Assembly: GCA_002454505.1 (NCBI GenBank)
Contig: DKJA01000117.1
Coordinates: 37,882-77,181 of the forward strand
Reading direction: 5' to 3'
Source: Oxalobacteraceae bacterium UBA6704
GTDB taxonomy: Bacteria > Pseudomonadota > Gammaproteobacteria > Burkholderiales > Burkholderiaceae_D
Length of the DNA: 39,300 nt
Shown: one piece after another, positions 24,616-31,780 of the stretch
Position numbering within the stretch: the stretch's first letter is position 1
Layout of the letters: each line of letters starts with the position of its first letter
Translations under genes and position numbers: made by a program
The notes under the pieces: generated by a model
What the model was told of the DNA's origin: nothing
The model's input: the letters and a program-made list of their open reading frames with translations, nothing else
Database searches by the model: none

Positions 24616-25347
24616 CTATTCATACAGCGGCGTGCGGGCGAACACGAAGTTCGTCACGCGCGCCGCGCCGTGGCGCTTGAAGACGGCGGCCAGCTCGCCC
24701 AGCGTCTGCCCGCTGCTCATCACGTCGTCGACGATGCCGATGTGCCGCCCCTCGACCAGCGCGCGATCCGGGATGGCGAACGCGTGGGCGATGTTGGCGC
24801 GGCGGTGGGCCTTGCGCAGCTTGCTCTGGGCGGCCGTGTCCTGCACCCGCTGCGCCAGCCGCGGCGCGACGGCCACGTGCAGCAGCCGGCCCAGCGGCCG
24901 GGCGATTTCCAGCGCCTGGTTGAAGCCCCGTTCGGCCAGCCGGCCCGGGCCCAGCGGCACGGGGCACAGCAAAGCCGGCACAACGAAGCCCGGCGTAGCG
25001 CTCGCCGCTTCCGCCAGCAGTTCCGCGAACAGCCGCGCGTGCGCGAGACGGCCGGCGAATTTCAGCTCCAGCACCAGCCGGTCCAGCGGCATGGCGTACG
25101 AGGCAGCGGCCACCGTCGCATCGTAGGCGGGCCGGCGCGTCAGGCATCGGCCGCAGATGGCAACCGCCGGTACCGGTTCGGCGCAGACGGGGCAGCGGGG
25201 CTCGCGCGCGCCGAAGAATTGCGCCCGGCACGGCGGACAAAGCGCGTCCCCGCCGAGCGTGCCGCACAGCACGCAGGCGGACGGCAACAGGGTGGATAAC
25301 AGGCGGGGCAGCAACCTGGCCGGGACCGCCGGCGGGGCAGGGGCCAT
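24616..25347 (-). CDS. ComF-family protein (phosphoribosyltransferase-like)
   Basis: A 243-residue protein with N-terminal zinc-binding cysteine pairs (CVLCG, CPPC, CPVC, CGRC at about 25-75) and a C-terminal phosphoribosyltransferase-type domain with the PRPP-loop motif GIVDDVMSSGQTL. ComF proteins are needed for uptake of single-stranded DNA across the inner membrane in competent bacteria and occur also as GntX-like proteins; exact role is family inference. The ATG at 25347 (MAPAPPAV) is preferred to an upstream GTG because GGAG lies upstream at a usable distance. Divergent from the bioC-like gene by 58 bp. The type IV pilus motors in this window make competence plausible. Confidence 0.88.
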   Translation of the reverse strand: MAPAPPAVPARLLPRLLSTLLPSACVLCGTLGGDALCPPCRAQFFGAREPRCPVCAEPVPAVAICGRCLTRRPAYDATVAAASYAMPLDRLVLELKFAGRLAHARLFAELLAEAASATPGFVVPALLCPVPLGPGRLAERGFNQALEIARPLGRLLHVAVAPRLAQRVQDTAAQSKLRKAHRRANIAHAFAIPDRALVEGRHIGIVDDVMSSGQTLGELAAVFKRHGAARVTNFVFARTPLYE

Positions 25348-25405
25348 CGCGTTTTGCTCCAAGCATGTAAACTGCACGCATTATCGCACCCATCAGACGA
25401 AATCC

Positions 25406-26320
25406 ATGCATGCCCCAGCCCGTCCTCCGAAACTGTCCGCCCCCATCGATGTCGAGCGCGTCCGCGCGCTGTTCTCCCGCCCGGCGCGGCTCGCAGCGGC
25501 CGACTTCATCCGGCGCGAGGTCGCCCACCGCATGCATGAGCGCCTGCAACTGGTGCGCCTCGTGCCGCAGCGCGTGCTCGATGCCGGCTGCGGCAACGGT
25601 GCCGATCTGGCAATGCTGCAAAAAGAATATGCCGCCGCGCAGATCGTCGGCGTCGACGGGGCGGAGGCGATGCTGAGCGCCGCCGAGGCGCCGCAGGCCG
25701 GCGGCCTGAACCGGCTGATCAGCAAGCTGCTGCCGGCGAAAAGCGGCATCGACCTGGTCTGCGGCGATTTCGCCGACCTGCCGCTGGGGCCGGGCAGCGT
25801 CAATCTCGTGTGGTCGAACCTGGCGCTGCACTGGCATCCGCAGCCGGACCGCGTGTTTGCCGAATGGCGCCGCGTGCTGCGCGTGAACGGCCTGCTGATG
25901 TTTTCCTGCTTCGGACCGGACACTTTGCAGGAAGTGCGGGCGGCATTTGCCGACGTCGATCTTGCACCGCACACGCTGCCGTTCGTCGACATGCACGATT
26001 TCGGCGACCAGCTCGTCGAAGCGGGTTTTTCGACGCCCGTGATGGATATGGAAAAGATCACGGTTACTTATGACGATCCCCATAAACTGCTGGCCGAGGT
26101 GCGCGCGCTGGGCGGCAATCCGCTGACCACCGCCCCGCGCGGCCTGCTGGGCCGGGCCGCGTATGCGCGCTTGCTGGCGAGCATCGAAAAACAACGCCGC
26201 AGCGACGGCAAGCTGGCGCTGACGTTCGAAGTCATCTATGGTCACGCCTTCCGGCCGGAAGCGCGCCTGACGAAAGATGGCGAAGCGATCATTCATTTCA
26301 GCCCGCGGGCGCCGAAATAA
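25406..26320 (+). CDS. bioC: BioC-like malonyl-ACP O-methyltransferase
   Basis: A 304-residue class I SAM-dependent methyltransferase. Motif I is V57-L-D-A-G-C-G63 in VLDAGCGNGADL, followed by VGVDGAEAML and the NLALHW motif typical of BioC. BioC methylates malonyl-ACP so that the fatty acid machinery can build the pimeloyl moiety of biotin. Several family traits fit (LFSCFGPDTLQEV-type segment, TYDDPHKLL), but no other bio gene is near, and a related SAM methyltransferase cannot be fully ruled out. The ATG at 25406 is the first with suitable length; E. coli BioC is 251, and longer forms are common in betaproteobacteria. Confidence 0.75.
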   Translation: MHAPARPPKLSAPIDVERVRALFSRPARLAAADFIRREVAHRMHERLQLVRLVPQRVLDAGCGNGADLAMLQKEYAAAQIVGVDGAEAMLSAAEAPQAGGLNRLISKLLPAKSGIDLVCGDFADLPLGPGSVNLVWSNLALHWHPQPDRVFAEWRRVLRVNGLLMFSCFGPDTLQEVRAAFADVDLAPHTLPFVDMHDFGDQLVEAGFSTPVMDMEKITVTYDDPHKLLAEVRALGGNPLTTAPRGLLGRAAYARLLASIEKQRRSDGKLALTFEVIYGHAFRPEARLTKDGEAIIHFSPRAPK

Positions 26321-26387
26321 GCCGGAACAAATCTGAATTACCATTAAAACGTGCCGCGCCGCAGCATTAACAGACAGGCAATTTCCC

Positions 26388-26417
26388 TTGATCAGCCTAA
26401 GTGTTAATGCTTATAAT
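26388..26417 (+). promoter_or_regulatory. Putative sigma-70 promoter of the cytochrome oxidase operon
   Basis: TTGATC (26388-26393), 18 bases, then a perfect TATAAT (26412-26417) in an AT-rich stretch. It is the best promoter in the 341-bp gap before coxB and implies a leader of roughly 240 nt. Sequence-based prediction only. Confidence 0.6.
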
Positions 26418-26423
26418 CCCCGA

Positions 26424-26661
26424 CTGTTTTGCGTCGTTTTTTTTCCAACCGGACAGAAGAATCCGGTGGCAAGACGGAAAGTCAGTAGCCGTAATTAGCA
26501 GGGCATCAATACCAGCGTCATCGGTGATATTGATAGTGCCGGTGGTAATGGTCTCGGTTCCGCACTGGAACCGAATGGTGTTTTATGCACGACGACCTAC
26601 CGGCATTGGCGGGTCGTCGCAGTGAAAATTTTTCTTATATCTTGGGTGGTTTGGGGAAAAC
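26424..26661 (+). other. Long structured leader ahead of coxB
   Basis: About 240 nt with no supported gene. It begins with a weak 4-bp hairpin (CGAC/GTCG) followed by eight T residues (26421-26444). Three more hairpins follow: ACCGGA/TCCGGT (about 26448-26467), CGGTTCC/GGAACCG (about 26554-26572) and CGACGACC/GGTCGTCG (about 26590-26619). The region is clearly less GC-rich than its surroundings. It could hold post-transcriptional control of the oxidase operon or be an old insertion remnant; no known riboswitch class is recognised. Confidence 0.45.
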
Positions 26662-27897
26662 ATGATACTTGCGAAGCGACTTCTATCGTCGATGCACGGG
26701 CTCGCCGTGGCCGTGGCCACCGCAGCGCTGGCGGCGCCCGCGTGGGCGGCGCCACCGGCAGCCACGTCGGGAACTTATACGGCGGCCACCGGCGGTACCG
26801 GCGGACCGATCGCCAACCAGCTGAACCTGCAGCCGGCCGCCACCCAGATCGCTTCGGAAATCTACAGCCTGCACAACTGGATGATGATCGTCTGCCTGGT
26901 CATCTTCGTCGCCGTGTTCGGCGTGATGTTCTATTCCATCTTCGCGCACCGCAAGTCGGTGGGCCACAAGGCCGCCACGTTCCACGAGTCGACGGCCGTC
27001 GAAATCGCCTGGACGGTGGTGCCGTTCCTGATCGTCATCGGCATGGCGCTGCCCGCCACGCGTACCGTCGTCGGCATGAAGGACACGTCCAATGCTGACA
27101 TCACGATCAAGGCCACCGGCATGCAGTGGAAATGGGGCTACGACTACCTGAAGGGCGAGGGCGAAGGCATCTCGTTCGTGTCGAACCTGTCCACGCCCCG
27201 CTCGCAGGTGGGCGCACCCGGCGTCGCACCGACCGAGGCGCGCGGCGAGAACTACCTGATCGAAGTCGACAACGAAGTGGTCGTGCCGGTCAAGAAGAAG
27301 ATCCGCATCGTCACCACCGCCAACGATGTGATCCACGCATGGTCGATCCCCGCCTTCGGCGTCAAGCAGGATGCGATTCCCGGCTTCGTGCGCGACACGT
27401 GGTTCAAGTCCGAGCACACCGGCACGTTCCGCGGCAACTGCGCCGAACTGTGCGGCAAGGAGCATGCGTTCATGCCGATCGTCGTGCGCGTCGTCACCGA
27501 TGCCGAGTACAGCGCCTGGGTTGACGTGAAGAAGAAGGAAATGGCCGCGCTGGCGGACGACCCGACCAAGACGTGGACCATCGACGAGCTGAAGACCAAG
27601 GGCGAGAAAGTCTATGCCGCCAACTGCGCCGTGTGCCACCAGGCCACCGGCAAGGGCGTGCCTGGCGCGTTCGCCGCGCTGGACGGCTCGCCCGTCGTCA
27701 ACGGCGCCAAGGCCGACCAGATCCACGTGCTGCTGAACGGCCAGAAGAGCGGCAAGTTCCCGGCCGAGATGCCGGCCTGGAAGCAGCTGTCGGACACCGA
27801 CATCGCCGCCGTGATCACCTACACGCGCAACAACTGGTCGAACAAGCCAGCGGAAAACATCGTTCAACCTGCCGAAATTGTGGCTGCACGTAAGTAA
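26662..27897 (+). CDS. coxB: Cytochrome c oxidase subunit II with fused cytochrome c domain
   Basis: A 411-residue subunit: signal peptide (to about residue 29), two membrane helices (about 73-95 and 112-132), a periplasmic CuA cupredoxin domain and a C-terminal cytochrome c domain. CuA ligands are all present: H225 in VIHAWSIP, then C260, E262, C264, H268 and M271 in CAELCGKEHAFM. The heme c motif is C322-x2-C325-H326 in NCAVCHQATGKG, with a distal methionine likely in EMPAW. The fused cytochrome makes it a caa3-like subunit II that accepts electrons directly. First gene of the operon; ctaD follows after 15 bp. Confidence 0.96.
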   Translation: MILAKRLLSSMHGLAVAVATAALAAPAWAAPPAATSGTYTAATGGTGGPIANQLNLQPAATQIASEIYSLHNWMMIVCLVIFVAVFGVMFYSIFAHRKSVGHKAATFHESTAVEIAWTVVPFLIVIGMALPATRTVVGMKDTSNADITIKATGMQWKWGYDYLKGEGEGISFVSNLSTPRSQVGAPGVAPTEARGENYLIEVDNEVVVPVKKKIRIVTTANDVIHAWSIPAFGVKQDAIPGFVRDTWFKSEHTGTFRGNCAELCGKEHAFMPIVVRVVTDAEYSAWVDVKKKEMAALADDPTKTWTIDELKTKGEKVYAANCAVCHQATGKGVPGAFAALDGSPVVNGAKADQIHVLLNGQKSGKFPAEMPAWKQLSDTDIAAVITYTRNNWSNKPAENIVQPAEIVAARK

Positions 27898-27912
27898 ATC
27901 AGGAGCTTCACC

Positions 27913-29544
27913 ATGAGCACGACTACTCTCGATCATCCACATAACGAAGCAGCCGGCCATGATCATGCGCACGATCACGGCCATGATCATGACCACGCCC
28001 ACGATCATCCCACCGGTTGGCGCCGCTGGCTGTTCGCCACCAACCACAAGGATATCGGCACGCTGTATCTGTGGTTCTCGTTCATCATGCTGCTGTCGGG
28101 CGGCGTGCTGGCGCTGATGATCCGCGCCGAGCTGTTCCAGCCCGGCCTGCAGTTCTTCCAGCCCGAGTTCTTCAACCAGCTCACCACCATGCACGGCCTG
28201 GTGATGGTGTTCGGCGCGATCATGCCGGCCTTCGTCGGCTACGCCAACTGGATGATTCCGTTGCAGGTGGGCGCCTCCGACATGGCGTTCGCCCGCATGA
28301 ACAACTTCAGCTTCTGGCTGCTGCCGCCGGCCGCGCTGCTGCTGGCCGGCTCGTTCTTCGCACCGGGCGGCGCCACCGCCGCCGGCTGGACGCTGTACGC
28401 GCCGCTGTCCACGCAGATGGGCCCCGGCATGGACATGGCCATCTTCGCGATGCACATCATGGGTGCCTCGTCCATCATGGGTTCGATCAACATCATCGTC
28501 ACCATCCTGAACATGCGCGCACCGGGCATGACGCTGATGAAGATGCCGATGTTCTGCTGGACGTGGCTGATCACCGCCTACCTGCTGATCGCCGTGATGC
28601 CCGTGCTGGCCGGCGCCATCACGATGACGCTGACCGACCGCCACTTCGGCACGTCGTTCTTCAACGCGGCCGGCGGCGGCGACCCAGTGATGTACCAGCA
28701 CATCTTCTGGTTCTTCGGCCACCCCGAGGTGTACATCATGATCCTGCCGGCGTTCGGCATCATCTCGCAGATCATTCCCGCGTTTGCCCGCAAGCCGCTG
28801 TTCGGCTACGCGTCGATGGTGTACGCCACCGCGTCGATCGCGATCCTGTCGTTCATCGTGTGGGCCCACCACATGTTCACCACCGGCATGCCGGTCACGT
28901 CGCAGCTGTTCTTCATGTACGCCACGATGCTGATCGCCGTGCCGACCGGCGTCAAAGTGTTCAACTGGATCGCCACGATGTGGAAGGGTTCGATGACGTT
29001 CGAGACGCCGATGCTGTTCGCCGTCGGCTTCATCTTCGTGTTCACGATCGGCGGCTTCACGGGCCTGATCCTGGCCGTGACGCCGATCGACATCCAGGTG
29101 CAGGACACGTATTACGTGGTGGCTCACTTCCACTACGTGCTGGTTGCCGGTTCGCTGTTCGCGCTGTTCGCCGGCTTCTACTACTGGGGCCCGAAATGGA
29201 CGGGCCATATGTACAACGAAACGATGGGCAAGATCCACTTCTGGGGCTCGCTGATCACGTTCAACGTGACCTTCTTCCCGATGCACTTCCTCGGCCTGGC
29301 CGGCATGCCGCGCCGCTACGCCGACTACCCGGCGCAGTTCACCGACTTCAACACGCTGGTGTCGATCGGCGCCTTCGGCTTCGGCCTGATGCAGGTGTTC
29401 TTCCTGTTCGGCGTCGTGCTGCCGACGATCCGCGGCGGCGCCAAGGCGGCCGACAAGCCATGGGAAGGCGCCGAAGGCCTCGAATGGACCGTGCCGTCGC
29501 CGGCCCCGTTCCACACGTTCGAGACCCCGCCGTTAGTTAAATAA
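27913..29544 (+). CDS. ctaD: Cytochrome c oxidase subunit I
   Basis: A 543-residue, twelve-helix catalytic subunit holding heme a and the heme a3-CuB centre. Diagnostic segments: TNHKDIGTLYLWFSF, TTMHGLVMVFG (heme a His), FGHPEVYIMILP (His-Tyr cross-link region), WAHHMFTTG (CuB histidines) and VAHFHYVL (heme a/a3 histidines). The glutamate-containing stretch FGHPE is present for proton delivery of the A type. The N terminus carries 11 histidines in the first 32 residues, alternating with Asp/Ala/Gly, before the conserved core starts at about residue 36; this extension is not part of the catalytic core. GGAGC lies before the ATG. A repeat hairpin follows 6 bp after the stop. Confidence 0.97.
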   Translation: MSTTTLDHPHNEAAGHDHAHDHGHDHDHAHDHPTGWRRWLFATNHKDIGTLYLWFSFIMLLSGGVLALMIRAELFQPGLQFFQPEFFNQLTTMHGLVMVFGAIMPAFVGYANWMIPLQVGASDMAFARMNNFSFWLLPPAALLLAGSFFAPGGATAAGWTLYAPLSTQMGPGMDMAIFAMHIMGASSIMGSINIIVTILNMRAPGMTLMKMPMFCWTWLITAYLLIAVMPVLAGAITMTLTDRHFGTSFFNAAGGGDPVMYQHIFWFFGHPEVYIMILPAFGIISQIIPAFARKPLFGYASMVYATASIAILSFIVWAHHMFTTGMPVTSQLFFMYATMLIAVPTGVKVFNWIATMWKGSMTFETPMLFAVGFIFVFTIGGFTGLILAVTPIDIQVQDTYYVVAHFHYVLVAGSLFALFAGFYYWGPKWTGHMYNETMGKIHFWGSLITFNVTFFPMHFLGLAGMPRRYADYPAQFTDFNTLVSIGAFGFGLMQVFFLFGVVLPTIRGGAKAADKPWEGAEGLEWTVPSPAPFHTFETPPLVK

Positions 29545-29550
29545 ATCGCT

Positions 29551-29584
29551 GGGGACCGTCCCTTCGGGACTGTCCCCGGGGTTG
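29551..29584. repeat. REP-like single arm, family A, inside the cox operon
   Basis: GGGGACCGTCCC-TTC-GGGACTGTCCCC, a 12-bp stem with one mismatch, followed by GGGGTTG. It equals one arm of the inverted pairs at 20445-20555 and 31424-31527. It lies between ctaD and the small assembly-type gene and ends just 7 bp before that gene's ribosome binding site. Confidence 0.82.
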
Positions 29585-29602
29585 ATCTTGGCAGGAGAAT
29601 CC

Positions 29603-29713
29603 ATGTCCGACCCGAAAAACAAACCGAACAACCTGCGCCTCGCCCTGATCCTGGGCTCGATCGCCCTGGTGTTCTTCCTGTCCGTCTTCGCCAAGCGCCT
29701 CTGGCTGGGCTGA
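29603..29713 (+). CDS. Cytochrome oxidase small assembly-type protein
   Basis: A 36-residue single-helix membrane protein (starts MSDPKNKPNNLRLAL, helix about 13-31, ends KRLWLG). It begins with ATG at 29603 after the strong site GGAG (29594-29597) and stops one base before the ctaG ATG. A tiny basic one-helix protein at this exact position between ctaD and ctaG is a regular feature of Burkholderiales oxidase operons and is annotated there as a small oxidase assembly protein; the actual role is not firmly known. Its position and tight spacing strongly argue for a real gene despite its size. Confidence 0.85.
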   Translation: MSDPKNKPNNLRLALILGSIALVFFLSVFAKRLWLG

Positions 29714-29714
29714 C

Positions 29715-30266
29715 ATGGATCCGGAAAACCGCAAGCTGCTGGCCAAGCTGGTCGTCATCGCGGTGGCGATGTTCGGCTTCGGCTACGGGCTGATCCCCGT
29801 GTACAAGCATATCTGCGAAGTCCTCGGCATCAACCAGCTGACGCAGAAGGACGGCACGGTGGCACCGCCGGAAAACACGCAGATCGACCGCAGCCGCAGC
29901 ATCACCGTGGAACTGGACAGCAATGTGCAGGGCACGCTGCGCTTCCGGCCCACGCAGAGCAGCGTGACGGTGCATCCGGGCGAGATGGTCAGCGTGATGT
30001 ATGAAGTGGTCAACTCGCAGGACCGCACGGTGAATGCGCAGGCGGTGCCCAGCTATGCGCCGCAAAGCGCCACGCCGCACTTCAAGAAGGTGGAATGCTT
30101 CTGCTTCAAGCAGCAGACCTTGCAGGCGCACGAGGCGAAGCAGATGCCGGTGATGTTCTACCTCGATCCGCAGCTGCCCCGCGAGGTGAAGACGATCACG
30201 CTGTCGTACACGTTCATCGAGATTGCCGGCCTGGCGAAAGTACCAGCGGCGGAGAAGAAGCTGTGA
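29715..30266 (+). CDS. ctaG: Cytochrome c oxidase assembly protein Cox11/CtaG (CuB insertion)
   Basis: A 183-residue periplasm-facing protein with one N-terminal membrane helix (about 10-28) and an immunoglobulin-like beta domain. The copper-binding motif is C128-F-C130-F131 in VECFCFKQQ, with an additional conserved cysteine C34 in YKHICEVLG. In this family the protein delivers copper to the CuB site of subunit I. It ends inside the start of the DUF2970 gene (overlap GTGA) and follows the 36-residue gene after one base. Confidence 0.95.
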   Translation: MDPENRKLLAKLVVIAVAMFGFGYGLIPVYKHICEVLGINQLTQKDGTVAPPENTQIDRSRSITVELDSNVQGTLRFRPTQSSVTVHPGEMVSVMYEVVNSQDRTVNAQAVPSYAPQSATPHFKKVECFCFKQQTLQAHEAKQMPVMFYLDPQLPREVKTITLSYTFIEIAGLAKVPAAEKKL

Positions 30267-30460
30267 AAAACGGGCGCGAACCGTCGTTCCTGTATTCGCT
30301 GAAGGCGGTGCTGTGGTCCTTCGTGGGGCTGCGCCGCAAGAGCGACTACGAGCAGGATTCGGTGAAGCTGAAACCGCTGCACGTGATCGTGGCGGCGCTG
30401 ATCGGCGTCGCGCTGTTCATTGGTATCCTGATTACAGTCGTCAAACTGGTGGTTCCATAA
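30263..30460 (+). CDS. DUF2970 single-helix membrane protein
   Basis: A 65-residue protein with GTG start at 30263 overlapping the ctaG stop codon; GGAG lies eight bases upstream. Sequence shows SFLYSLKAVLWSFVGLRRKSDYEQD at the N-terminal side and one hydrophobic helix near the C terminus (about 40-62), which matches the small DUF2970 family. Those proteins are commonly found between ctaG and ctaE in betaproteobacteria, so a role in oxidase assembly or as an accessory subunit is likely but unproven. Confidence 0.85.
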   Translation: MKNGREPSFLYSLKAVLWSFVGLRRKSDYEQDSVKLKPLHVIVAALIGVALFIGILITVVKLVVP

Positions 30461-30482
30461 AAGCGTTTTCGAGGAGATGAAG

Positions 30483-31343
30483 ATGAGTACCAACAACGCC
30501 ACGGCACCGTATTACTTCGTGCCCGGTCCGTCCCGCTGGCCGCTGCTGGCGGGGATCTCGATGCTGGTGACGATGCTCGGCGCCTCGGCCTGGGTCAACG
30601 ACGCCGCGTGGGGACGCATCGTCTGCCTCGTCGGCATCGTCGCGATGCTGGCCGTGCTGTTCCGCTGGTTCGGCGAGGCGATCCGCGAATCGGAAGGGGG
30701 CCTGTACAGCCAGCGCATCGACTACTCGTTCCGCTGGTCGATGGGCTGGTTCATCTTCTCGGAAGTGATGTTCTTCGGCGCCTTCTTCGGCGCGCTGTTC
30801 TATGCCCGCTCGATCACGATGCCGTGGCTGGGCGACCTGGATCACAAGCTGATCTGGCCGGACTTCTCGCCGCAATGGGGCAACACGGGGCCGGCCGGCG
30901 TGGTGGACACGTTCAGCGCGATGGGGCCGTTCCCGATCCCGACGATCAACACGGCGCTGCTGCTGCTGTCCGGCGTCACGTTGACGATCTCGCACCACGC
31001 GCTGCGTGCCGGCCACCGCGGCAAGACGGCCTTCTGGCTGGCCGCCACCGTGCTGCTGGGCGCCGTGTTCATGGGCTTCCAGGCCTACGAATACATCCAC
31101 GCCTACTCGGAACTGAACCTGAAGCTCACGTCCGGCATCTACGGCTCGACGTTCTTCATGCTGACCGGCTTCCACGGCTTCCACGTGACGATGGGCGCGA
31201 TCATGCTGTCGGTGGTGCTGTGGCGCGTGATGAAGGGCCACTTCACGCCGGAACACCACTTCGCTTTCGAAGGCGCCGCCTGGTACTGGCACTTCGTCGA
31301 CGTGGTGTGGCTGGGACTTTATGTCGTAGTGTACTGGCTGTAA
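30483..31343 (+). CDS. ctaE: Cytochrome c oxidase subunit III
   Basis: A 286-residue subunit with seven membrane helices. Family segments: YYFVPGPSRWPLLAG, MGWFIFSEVMFFGAFFGALFYAR, TINTALLLLSGVT, GFQAYEYIHAYSEL, GSTFFMLTGFHGFHVTMG and the end GAAWYWHFVDVVWLGLY. It stabilises subunit I and helps oxygen supply. The ATG at 30483 is preferred to one six bases earlier, which would lie directly on the GAGGAG ribosome binding site (30471-30476). It is the last gene of the operon; a strong terminator follows. Confidence 0.96.
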   Translation: MSTNNATAPYYFVPGPSRWPLLAGISMLVTMLGASAWVNDAAWGRIVCLVGIVAMLAVLFRWFGEAIRESEGGLYSQRIDYSFRWSMGWFIFSEVMFFGAFFGALFYARSITMPWLGDLDHKLIWPDFSPQWGNTGPAGVVDTFSAMGPFPIPTINTALLLLSGVTLTISHHALRAGHRGKTAFWLAATVLLGAVFMGFQAYEYIHAYSELNLKLTSGIYGSTFFMLTGFHGFHVTMGAIMLSVVLWRVMKGHFTPEHHFAFEGAAWYWHFVDVVWLGLYVVVYWL

Positions 31344-31371
31344 GGCAGGGCTATAATCGCCACGCCTGGGG

Positions 31372-31405
31372 AAAAAGCCGCAGCGGGCAGCCGCTGCGGC
31401 TTTTT
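31372..31405. terminator. Rho-independent terminator after ctaE
   Basis: A perfect 15-bp stem AAAAAGCCGCAGCGG / CCGCTGCGGCTTTTT with a 4-base loop GCAG, ending in a T-run. It closes the coxB-ctaE operon 28 bp after the ctaE stop. Confidence 0.92.
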
Positions 31406-31423
31406 GTTTGGGGGAAGCAGGCT

Positions 31424-31527
31424 GGGGACTGTCCCCAAAGGGGACTGTCCCCGGGGTTGCTGGTCGTGTGCAAACCGCGCAAGCGAAATGCAACCCCGGG
31501 GACAGTCCCCGTGCGGGGACAGTCCCC
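31424..31527. repeat. REP/BIME-like inverted repeat pair, family A, copy 3
   Basis: Left arm GGGGACTGTCCCC-AAA-GGGGACTGTCCCC then GGGGTTG (to 31459); 31-bp spacer; right arm CAACCCCGGGGACAGTCCCC, then GTGC, GGGGACAGTCCCC (31491-31527). Lies between the convergent ctaE and DUF2909 genes. Its spacer differs from that of copy 1, while the arms are nearly the same. Confidence 0.85.
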
Positions 31528-31531
31528 GCCG

Positions 31532-31732
31532 CTAGCGGATCCCGGTAGGCTGGATATACCCCAACTTGTGCGCGACGAGTATCAGCACGAACAGCGTGAT
31601 CGAAAACCCCACGCGCAGCGCGAGGGCGCGCACGGTGCGGTTGCTGCGGCCCCGGTCGCGCATCAGGTAGAACAGCGCGGAGCCGAGGCTGGCGATGATC
31701 AGGATGAAGGCAATGGCAACAAGGATTTTCAT
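31532..31732 (-). CDS. DUF2909 twin-transmembrane protein
   Basis: A 66-residue protein with two membrane helices (about 3-23 and 41-58) linked by a short basic loop (MRDRGRSNRTVRALALR). The start MKILVAIAFILIIASLGSALFY and the ending LGYIQPTG match the small DUF2909 family that is regularly found next to SURF1 in betaproteobacteria. It is transcribed divergently from SURF1 (48 bp between starts) and converges on the ctaE operon. A link to oxidase assembly is suggested by position only. Confidence 0.85.
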   Translation of the reverse strand: MKILVAIAFILIIASLGSALFYLMRDRGRSNRTVRALALRVGFSITLFVLILVAHKLGYIQPTGIR

Positions 31733-31780
31733 GACAGGCCCCGGCCACGCTGGTGGCGAATTCGATAAGGTTTCATTGTA

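Noticed and set aside
26401..26625. Small plus-strand reading frame in the cox leader
   Set aside because: No ribosome binding site, no recognisable sequence and unusual composition; better explained as untranslated leader.
26683..29514. Minus-strand frame of about 940 codons opposite coxB and ctaD
   Set aside because: His/Asp/Arg-rich artefact of the strand opposite two clear oxidase subunits; no start region or ribosome binding site.
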